Shown here: piece by piece, positions 8,944-16,800 of the stretch
Layout of the letters: every line of letters begins with the position of its first letter
Position numbering within the stretch: the first letter of the stretch is position 1
Assembly (NCBI GenBank): GCA_003134965.1
Contig: PLDA01000003.1
Coordinates: 62,001-126,000 of the forward strand
DNA from: Vulcanimicrobium winogradskyi
GTDB lineage: Bacteria; Vulcanimicrobiota; Vulcanimicrobiia; Vulcanimicrobiales; Vulcanimicrobiaceae
DNA: 64,000 nt
Direction of reading: 5' to 3'
Position numbers and translations under genes: made by a program
Notes under the pieces: generated by a model
The model's database searches: none
Told to the model about the DNA's origin: nothing
What the model saw: the letters and a program-made list of their open reading frames with translations, nothing else

Positions 8944-9795
8944 TTACGAGGCGAGCGGGAGGGCGCCGGACTCGCTCTCCTTTTCCCATGCGGCCGTCAC
9001 GAAGGCACCGAACAGAAAGACGACGCCGATGAGGTCGAGCCACAGCAGCAGCACGAACAGCGCCGACAGCGCACCATAGACCTGAAACGCGTTCGCCGCG
9101 TAGCTCGTGTACACGGCGAACGCGATCTGCGCGAGCGAGTATCCGAGCGCGCACGTCAACGCGCCGGGGAACACGGCGCTCCAGCGCGGGCGCCGGTTCG
9201 GGAGGTACGCGTACAGGAGGGCGGAGACGAGGAACACGAGCGCCGCGGAGCCGCCGTACAACGCGATCTGCGGTGCCCAGCGCAGGGATTCTAGCCCGGC
9301 GAACTGCACGAACAGCGTGATGACGACGGGGAGTACGGTCGCCACGATGAGGATCACCCCCGCGACGGGCACAAGGGTGAGCGCGATCGCGACGTCCCAC
9401 ACGATGTGCCGGTAGCGCGTAATCCCAAGCGACCGGTTCAGCGCATAGGTGAGTGCTTGAAACAGGTTCTTGCCGGACCAGGCGAGCCCGATCAGGCCGA
9501 TGATCCCGCTGATACCGCGCAGCTTCACCACCGAGGCGACGTTGGTCGAGAGCAAGTCGCCGAGCGCGGGTGCGTAGGCCTGAATCGCGGCGTTCGCGCG
9601 CGCCATCCCTTCGTCGGTGCCGTAGATGAAGGCGAGCATCGAGACGCAGAGCAGCGTCAGCGGAACCAGCGAGAACAGCGCGGTGAACGCGATCGCTTGC
9701 GCCATGAACGCGGCGCCTTCCGCCGAGAACCGCAGCCCCGCCGCGCGAAACACGCGGACGACCCGCGCCATCACTCCCCTTCGTGACTCAGCCAT
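8944..9795 (-). CDS. YihY/BrkB family inner-membrane protein
   Basis: 283 residues with about six membrane helices and family landmarks: FSLVPLTLL early, WSGKNLFQALTYALN near residue 110, the FPGALTCALGYSLAQ segment, and the conserved YGALSALFVLLLWLDLIGVVFLFGAF near the C-terminus. The family (PF03631) was once annotated as RNase BN in error; its transport or envelope role is unsettled. The ATG lies back to back with the next plus-strand gene, the two starts sharing CATG. Confidence 0.9.
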   Translation of the reverse strand: MAESRRGVMARVVRVFRAAGLRFSAEGAAFMAQAIAFTALFSLVPLTLLCVSMLAFIYGTDEGMARANAAIQAYAPALGDLLSTNVASVVKLRGISGIIGLIGLAWSGKNLFQALTYALNRSLGITRYRHIVWDVAIALTLVPVAGVILIVATVLPVVITLFVQFAGLESLRWAPQIALYGGSAALVFLVSALLYAYLPNRRPRWSAVFPGALTCALGYSLAQIAFAVYTSYAANAFQVYGALSALFVLLLWLDLIGVVFLFGAFVTAAWEKESESGALPLAS

Positions 9796-10312
9796 GACGC
9801 CGCTTCACCTCCCCGTCGCGCTGGTCGCGCTCGTCACCGTCTTGGTGGACGGCTCGTTCGTTCCCAGCGTGCCTCCGGCATCGCTGCGAGAGGGGCGGGT
9901 CGTTGCGCCGCTCGAGCTGGTCGCGCGCATCGCCGACCGGGTCGAGCTCTCCGCCGGCGGCACGGTCACCGCGCGCCGTGGCGAGCGCGCGTGCATCGCG
10001 CGGCCGTTGCCGGGCAGCGACCCGGCGCTGATCATTCTGGCACCGCTGGCGCGCTGTCTCGGTGCCACGCACGTCGGATGGGACGGCGCGGCCAAAACGC
10101 TCGCATTGGCCTTCGGGGGACCGATCGTCGTGCGGACGCTGCCGCCGTTCGATCCGGCCGCGCCTCGCGTCGCGCCGACGACCGTGTTCACGCCGGAGCC
10201 GGCGCCGCCGACGCCGCGGACCATCGCCACCGGTTCGCCGCGGCCGCGGCGCACGCCGATCCCGGTCGTCGCACCGGCCGTGCCCTCGACGCTTATAAGC
10301 CCGAATCCGTGA
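9794..10312 (+). CDS. Secreted copper-amine-oxidase-N-like domain protein
   Basis: 172 residues. A signal-peptide-like N-terminus (LPVALVALVTVLVDG) is followed by the pattern of the copper amine oxidase N-terminal-like domain (PF07833): VVAPLELVARIADRVEL, an ARRGERACIARPL strand pair, then LAPLARCLGATHVGWDGAAKTLAL. In bacteria this small domain usually serves as a cell-surface or stalk module, not an oxidase. A Pro/Arg-rich tail follows. It overlaps the convergent gene by 20 nt at its 3' end. Confidence 0.65.
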   Translation: MTPLHLPVALVALVTVLVDGSFVPSVPPASLREGRVVAPLELVARIADRVELSAGGTVTARRGERACIARPLPGSDPALIILAPLARCLGATHVGWDGAAKTLALAFGGPIVVRTLPPFDPAAPRVAPTTVFTPEPAPPTPRTIATGSPRPRRTPIPVVAPAVPSTLISPNP

Positions 10313-10553
10313 TCGCTTTGACCCAGCGCTGGGTGTCCGGGTCGTCCCACCAGTTCGCGATCCGGGCTTCGAGCACCGGAATGGCGCGCAGCACGTTCGT
10401 GTGCTCCTCGACCGCCGCCGGGTCCGGCTCGTTCGAATGCAGCTCGGCCTTCAGCGCATCGACCGACCCTGCCGCACGAGGGTCGTCGCCGGCGGCGGCG
10501 CGCAACTCGTCGTACGGAGGGTGGGGAACGTCAGGCTGACCGGTATCGCTCAT
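10293..10553 (-). CDS. Small conserved protein, DUF4404-like
   Basis: 86 residues from ATG 10553 (a start at 10589 is also open). Acidic, with ALKAELHSNEPDPAAVEEHTN and IPVLEARIANWWDDPDTQRW, a helical pattern similar to small DUF4404-type proteins. No catalytic motif or membrane segment. The name is a guess from pattern; that it is a gene is supported by its high-GC codon usage. Confidence 0.5.
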   Translation of the reverse strand: MSDTGQPDVPHPPYDELRAAAGDDPRAAGSVDALKAELHSNEPDPAAVEEHTNVLRAIPVLEARIANWWDDPDTQRWVKAITDSGL

Positions 10554-10682
10554 GGCCGACTCGTTCCCCGCGATTGCGGCAGAGTCCACCCGCGCTCACC
10601 AACGGCGGCTCCGCCAACGGACCTGCCGCGACCCCCGATGTTGAAGTCTGTTTCTAGGAGCTTGGGCGAATCTATTCCGACC

Positions 10683-11183
10683 TCATTGTATGGTCAACCC
10701 AGCAAAGACACGGCTCTCGAGTTCCGGGGATCGCGTGACGAAGATCCGCGCGGTAAGTGGGCCATACGGCGGCAGCCGATCATCGTAGTGAAAGAAATGT
10801 ACAACTTCGCGAAGTGTTCCGGCGGCCGTCGTAATCCCACCGGGCGCTCCAGCGCTCGCGTAAAGATCATGCGGGACAGTTCGCGCTTGATCTTTTGCCA
10901 TTGCATAGATCGCAACGGCCGCATCGTCGGTAGCGTCCTCCCACGATGCCGCGCCATCGCCACAGAACCAGAAGCTTCGACACCCTTGAAATATCAGGCT
11001 CTTAGCGACAGCGCGACGGTCGACCGCGCCCGCGTCGCCGTCGTCTGTCGCAAGATAAAGTCCAAAAGGACCGCGATTGATTGGACTAACGACGACCGGA
11101 AGAACGGTGAAGTCGGGCACCACAGCGGTAAATACGGGAATGCCCCCCGGCGCCGCCTCGAGTTTGCGAGGCCGAACGGTCAT
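10683..11183 (-). CDS. Candidate immunity protein for the orphan Rhs tip
   Basis: 166 residues, unrecognised family, no signal peptide or membrane segment. Its ATG (11183) overlaps the stop of the orphan Rhs open frame as ATGA, the usual arrangement of a toxin tip with its cognate immunity gene. The sequence contains several short hydrophobic strands and a CRSFWFCGDG segment. Base composition is less GC-rich than the housekeeping genes. The immunity role is inferred from position alone. Confidence 0.6.
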   Translation of the reverse strand: MTVRPRKLEAAPGGIPVFTAVVPDFTVLPVVVSPINRGPFGLYLATDDGDAGAVDRRAVAKSLIFQGCRSFWFCGDGAASWEDATDDAAVAIYAMAKDQARTVPHDLYASAGAPGGITTAAGTLREVVHFFHYDDRLPPYGPLTARIFVTRSPELESRVFAGLTIQ

Positions 11184-13036
11184 TGTTTCTCCTTCCCTCC
11201 TTCATCGGCGGAGTCGTCACCTGGTCGCATGTTCTGCTCGGTTCTCTTATCCCTCTTGTTCTTGTCGAGTTGTTTGTATGCCTCATCAATCTGCTTGCGA
11301 AAGTTCTCGATCTCACGGCGCCAGTGATCACGCAGTCCCGCCTCGTTTGGAGCTGTGGATCCCCTGATCTTATCCTGGTGTTTCTGTATCTGCTTTCGCC
11401 AGCTGTCGATAGAGTCAAGTTTTGCCTTGTTGGCTGCTAGAAGTACTTGATCAATCGGTTGCTGCGGCGAATCTCCGGCCAATCCCAGGACCAAAATGAC
11501 CGCGCCGCCCACGCTGGTCGCGGCGGCCTGGGCGCCTGCCCAAATGCAGAGTGGAAGGGATTGAGCAGTAACGCAGTAGCCGCTGGGATCGCTGTAGTCG
11601 ACCGGATTGCCGCGGTTCCACATGTATTTCTGCTGCGAAGCCGGGTCGTGGATGTCGCCTTCGAAGGCGTCGGGCGTCGTCCAGCTGCCGAGGGCTGGGT
11701 CGAAAGCGCGTACGCCGTTGATCTGGATGTCGCCGATCGTGAAGCCGTCCGGGCGAGTATATGGCATGATGGGCATCGAGGAGCTCACGTAGCCTGGGCT
11801 TGCGCCCGTTCCGGGGACCATCGTGCCGTCCGATGGGTCCATGGGCATGAGCCCGGATGTGCCATTGGTGTTGGTGCTGCCAATGATCACACCGGCGGCT
11901 CGCGCGCATAGGCGGTGAGTCCGCTCCATTGTGTATCGCGTGGCGTGACCTCGCCGTCCAAACCCACTTTGAAGTCGACGACGTTCCCCGAGGCGTCCGT
12001 CACGAAGAGCACGGTGTCGCCGTCCCAGTGCAATGTCTCGGCGGCGCTCGTTCCGCCCCAAGCGATCGCTGGATGTCCGTTCGGTCCCCATCCGAGCGTC
12101 ATGGCTGCCCCGGTCATCGTCGTCGTGGAGGCCGATCCGGTGTCCAGATTTCGTCTTCGTGCGCACCGTTGTTGCCTGTCGAGAGACCGTGTGGTTCTCT
12201 GCATCGTAGAGCGTATTCGTCGTGACCACCGCCGTGATGGCGCTTCCGGGGACGCTTCCTCCCTGCTTGTTCCCGGTGCCGGTAGGATCCGGTGCGGTAA
12301 ACGTGCTCGTCGTTTGAATCTTGGTCAAGAGGCGCCCGGCGGTGTCGAACGTGAACGCGCCGGTGGAGCCGCTGGGAAACGACGACGTGTTGTAGTCGAC
12401 CGACCCCATCATTCCGTTGGATACGGTCGCGCAGGTGCGTGAATCGACAAGAGGATCCGGCGGCGTCGTTCCTGGAACGTAGGATCCGTCGAGCGGAATG
12501 CTCGCGCGAGTGACGCAGCCGCCGCCTGTGTCGCTCCGATAGTGCGGGTAAATCAAGCCACTGTTCGGCGTATAAATCGAGTCGACCAACTCTCCGCGCG
12601 CATTGTACGTGTAGTTAAGCGTCTCGGTCTCCGCGGGAATCGGTACCGGAATGACCTCGGTGAGCGGGCTTCCCTCGGGATCATGCGTGTAGGTCATCGT
12701 GGCAGCCCCAAGGGTGAAGCTTTGAAGCTGTCCACCGTTGTCGTACGAGCGGTGCTGCGCGTCCGCGCCTGTGGCGGCGATCGGTCGGCCGGCGTCCGTG
12801 TACGTCTTCAGCCACGATCCGGCAGCGAAAGCACTATTGGTCAGCGTTTGAACGATCCCGTCGGCGCGGTAGCTGTATGCGATCGCGTTCGCCTGATTGA
12901 ACGTCGGCGATGTGACCGATACCCCCGAGCGCTTTCCGTCGGCATCCTTCGCCTCTCCTCGCGACGTTGCGCGAGGCGGCCGACATGGTGATGGTGGTAC
13001 GCGAATCCGGCGACGTCCAAGCCGTTGTCGCGGCAC
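11180..13036 (-). pseudogene. Orphan Rhs C-terminal cassette (displaced core plus toxin-like tip)
   Basis: An open frame of up to 618 codons that copies the last part of the Rhs core of the 1672-residue gene upstream. Homology starts near 12945; the bases above it are unrelated, and there is no signal peptide or own start of Rhs type. Relative to the intact gene there is one extra base near 12145 and one missing base near 11895, so about 80 codons between are out of frame, after which the correct frame resumes. Past the DPSGY core boundary the tip is 131 residues and differs completely from that of the intact gene; it contains IQKHQDKIRG and DHWRREIENFRKQID, a helical pattern seen in some polymorphic-toxin C-termini. 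Probably a silent tip reservoir. Confidence 0.8.
11576..12945 (-). repeat. Rhs core direct repeat, orphan copy
   Basis: About 1.37 kb very similar, base for base, to 14321-15696. Both copies end at the DPSGY/DPSGYC boundary on the tip side and at the YADGKRS/DADGKRS point on the other side. Substitutions are spread throughout, so the duplication is not recent. Confidence 0.9.
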
Positions 13037-13129
13037 TCCGATGAACGCGCGGTTCGCCGATGGCAGACGTTCGGCTACCCGGTTTCCGGTATGACGCGAA
13101 CAATCCGCGGAGAGCTAGGCTCAGGTGGG
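12946..13129. other. Unassigned sequence upstream of the orphan Rhs cassette
   Basis: No convincing gene on either strand. The minus strand reads openly for some distance but has no Rhs similarity and no recognisable motif. It may be debris from the rearrangement that placed the orphan cassette here. Confidence 0.4.
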
Positions 13130-13318
13130 ATGTTCTGCAGCTGCCTCCACGCAGAGGAATCACACCACGAGAACGGCTGTCACGCCCTCCATCGCGACGA
13201 TACGGGCGCACTGAAACGCTGCCCATGCCGCCGCAGCCGAGACCGCGTCCGCGACGGCCCGGATTATCTTAAAGACGCGGTTCGGCTTGCAGCCGCGAAG
13301 GCTAGGCGTCGGGTGTAG
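13130..13318 (+). CDS. Possible small Cys/His-rich protein
   Basis: 62 codons from ATG 13130, with ATG 13091 an upstream alternative. The N-terminus MFCSCLHAEESHHENGCHA and the later KRCPCRRSR give a C-C-H-H-C-C-C series like short zinc-binding proteins with CxCxH...H...GC...CxC spacing. The rest is basic. It lies between two Rhs-linked units on the opposite strand. The residue pattern is suggestive, but length and isolation leave real doubt. Confidence 0.35.
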   Translation: MFCSCLHAEESHHENGCHALHRDDTGALKRCPCRRSRDRVRDGPDYLKDAVRLAAAKARRRV

Positions 13319-13374
13319 CGCCCGTAATTACTCCAGTTGGTCGGGCTACGGCGTTAACTCAAGCCAAGACTATT

Positions 13375-13845
13375 CTAAACGCCTACTTCCCTAACCGGAT
13401 ACCACTCCCATAGTTCACGAGTCTGTTCTGCCTTCGGATGCGATGCAATGAAATCGAGCAGCAACCTCCGAGCATAAGCTCTTACAACGATACCGAGATC
13501 CGTCAGTGGAACTTTTGCGCTTTCCCCCGACAGCTCGGCAGAAACCGTGACGACGCCCGCATCGCGCACGAAATTAATCCGGTCCTCAACATCGAGCGGG
13601 TTACTGCTCGCTGATTCAGCTCCCCGTTCGAGGTCAATGATGGAAAGCACGAGGCTTCTTGCAAACTCCAACAGGGGAATTCCATATCCTACGTAGCTGA
13701 AGTCACGGCCGTCGATCAGAAAGATTTGGTCACCCGTCATTACCCACGTGCTGAGATCGACGCGCGACAACTTAAAAACATCTACGGTGGGTGCGCGCTT
13801 CAGCCAACGCTCGTCGTAGCGATAATCAAGAAACACAGTGGTCAC
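13375..13845 (-). CDS. Candidate immunity protein for the Rhs toxin tip
   Basis: 156 residues with a GTG start 7 nt after the Rhs stop. Soluble, acidic, with no signal peptide; family not recognised. Segments such as DQIFLIDGRDFSYVGYGIPLLEFARSLV and the C-terminal RELWEWYPVREV look like a compact cytosolic protein. Its place directly after the variable Rhs C-terminus is where immunity genes sit in Rhs and CDI loci. The role is inferred from context; its AT content is higher than in neighbouring housekeeping genes, as is common for such cassettes. Confidence 0.65.
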   Translation of the reverse strand: MTTVFLDYRYDERWLKRAPTVDVFKLSRVDLSTWVMTGDQIFLIDGRDFSYVGYGIPLLEFARSLVLSIIDLERGAESASSNPLDVEDRINFVRDAGVVTVSAELSGESAKVPLTDLGIVVRAYARRLLLDFIASHPKAEQTRELWEWYPVREVGV

Positions 13846-13852
13846 TTGGCAC

Positions 13853-16800
13853 TCAGTTCTTGATCGGGAACGCAGTTATGAAGTCTCCGGTTTTTCCGTC
13901 CCATACGGCTCTTAGCGTGGAGGACGACGTTCCATTGCTCGTCCCGATTTGCGATCCAAAATTGTACTCCATGATGACGTTCCCCTTCGACGTTGAGAAA
14001 CTCGCACCGGGCGACGCCTTCGCGGTCTCTACGAGGTGCTGAAGATCCGATACCGTGGTGCCCGGCGCAAATTTGCCGGACGCCTTCGCGCCGTTCTCTA
14101 CGAAGTGCCTCTCGGCCGCATGCGCGAAGCTGTGCTCCGTCACTTTCAACGCAGCCTTTGCACCCAATGATACCCCCTTGCCGGGACCGGAGAAGTTCGA
14201 CAAGAGACTTGCAACCGCCAGACCCTTTGCCCACATCGGCGCATCCTTGCTGCGCAGCGTATTCACGTCGTCGAGCACTACAAAATTTGCAACAGCCATA
14301 AAGGCGTCGCCCGCAGGGCTGTAGCCCGACGGATCGCTATAGTCGACCGGGTTGCCGCGGTTCCACATGTACTTCTGCTGGGAAGATGGGTCGTGGATGT
14401 CGCCTTCGAAGGCGTCGGGCGTCGTCCAACTGCCGAGGGCGGGATCGAAGGCGCGGACGCCGTTGATCTCGATGTCGCCGATCTGGAAGCCGTCTGCGCG
14501 CGTATACTTCGCGACGGCCGAGGCGGAATTCACATAACCAGGGGTGGGGCCGGTGCCGGGGACCATTGAGCCGTCCGACGGGTCCATGGGTACGAGCCCG
14601 GACGTGCCGTTGATGGTGGTTCCGCCGATGACGACACCGGCAGCATCACGTGCATAGGCGGTAAGTCCGTTCCATTGAGTATCGCGAGGTGTGACCTCAC
14701 CGTCCAACCCCACTTTGAAGTCCACGACGTTTCCTGAAGCGTCCGTGACGAAGAGCACGATGTCGCCGTCCCAGTGGAGCGTCACCGAGGCCGCCGTGCC
14801 GCCCCACGCGAGCGCGGGATGTCCGTTCGGACCCCAGCCGAGGGTCATGGCTCCCGGAATACGCGTCGTCGTCGTCGTAGTGCTCGACCCGGTGTCCGGG
14901 TTGGTCTTCGTACGAACCTGCGTTCCCCAGCGGGAAACCGTGTGGTTCTCAGCATCGTAGAGCGTATTGGTCGTGGTCTGCGTCGTTATGTCAGATCCCG
15001 GGACGCCGCCGCCCTGTTTGTTTCCCGTTCCGGTCGGATCGGGGGCCGTAAAGATGCTTATCGTTTGGACCTTGGTTGAGAGGCGCCCGGCGGTGTCGAA
15101 GGTGAACGCGCCGGTGGAGCCGCTCGGAAACAACGACGTGTTGTAGTCGACCGACCCCATCATTCCGTTGGATACGGTCGCGCATGTGCGCGAATCGACC
15201 AGAGGATCCGGCGGCGTCGTTCCTGGAACGTAGGATCCGTCGAGCGGAATGCTCGCGCGAGTGGCGCAACCGCCGCCTGTGTCGCTTCGATAGTGCGGGA
15301 AAACCAAGCCACTGTTCGGCGTATAAATCGAGTCGACCAACTCTCCGCGCACATTGTACGTGTAGTTAAGCGTCTCGGTCTCCGCGGGAATCGGTACCGG
15401 AATGACCTCAGTGAGCGGGCTCCCCTCAGGGTCATGGGTGTAGTTCATCGTGGCAGTTCCAAGGGTGAAATTTTGAAGCTGTCCACTGTTATCGTACGAG
15501 AGGTGCTGCGCGTCCGCTCCTGTCGCCGCGATTGGCCGGCCGGCGTCCGTGTAGGTCTTCTGCCAGGTTCCGGCCGCGAAGGCATTATTCGTCAGTGTTT
15601 GGACGAGGCCGTCGGCACGATAGCTGTATGCGATCGCATTCACCTGATTGAATGTCGGCGACGTGACCGAGACGGCCGACCGCTTTCCGTCGGCATAATA
15701 CGAGTAACCGATCTGAGCGGGATCGGTGACGCCGCCACCACCTGGCTCCGTTACGCGCGTCAGCCGTCCGTCCGAATCGAAGGTATTCTGCTGCGCGCCG
15801 AACTGGCTTGACGCAATCGCAACCGCGCGTCCGTTCGGATCGAACTGATAGGTCTCGTTCGCGGTCCGCCCGCTGTCGCCGCCGTACGTTTCCGTGAGCA
15901 CGCGGCCGTGTTCGTCGTAGCCGTAGGTCACCGATTCGCCCAGCGGATTCGTCTTGGTCGTCAGGAGTCCGAGCGCAGCGGGAGAGCCCGCGTCGTACTG
16001 CAACTGGGTCGTTTCGAGCGTGTTGTTGATCGGCCAGGGCCCGCTATTGGGGTTAGGGATATCCCATGAGTACTTGGCCACCTCGCGGTCGAGGCCGTCG
16101 AACTGCGAGCCGCCCTTGTCGAGCCACGACGATCCGTAGCCGAGCTGCGTCTTGTAGAGGTTTCCGTAAGCGCGGAACGGGCTCGAGCCGGTGACGGTAA
16201 CCGTGTTTCCAGCGGAGAGATCGTACCAGTACCGGGTCACCCATTTGGAAGAATCGACCACAACCTGTGGACTGCTGTACGACCGCGGGTCCATCGGCAG
16301 CGCGACTTCCACCAAGCGGTCTGCGCCGTCGTACCATTTCTGCGTCGTCCCGGGATTGCACGCCTGGTTTGGAACACAGCCGTGGTGCTGAGTTTCCGTG
16401 GCGACGTTTCCATCGAGATCGTACGTAAACGACGTGCTGACGCCGAAGGCGCGCTCGGACGGCGACTGTGCGGTCTGTTTTGAGCCGTCCGGGAAGTAGC
16501 TGTAAGCCGTCTGCGTGTTCCAGCCAGCCGTCCCGGTCGATTTGCCGCAGATCGATCCCGCATTCAGCGACGTATCGTCTGGATCGGCGACGGCGATGAG
16601 TCGCGAGAGCGAATCGTAGCGCAGGCTCCAGGTGCCGTTCCCCTTGCTGTAGCAGCCGAGATTTCCTGTCGCGTCATACCAAAACGTGTGCGTCGGGGTG
16701 ATCGACGTGCCGTCGAATTGTCCGACGATCGGATCGCCGCTGACCGAGGTCGGAAGACCGAAGTCCGTGCCGGCCTGCTGCGACGGACTGTACGTGAGTC

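Noticed and set aside
14860..14890. GTC/CGT-rich run as a microsatellite
   Set aside because: It encodes a short Thr run (TTTTTT) in the Rhs core; too short to treat as a functional repeat.
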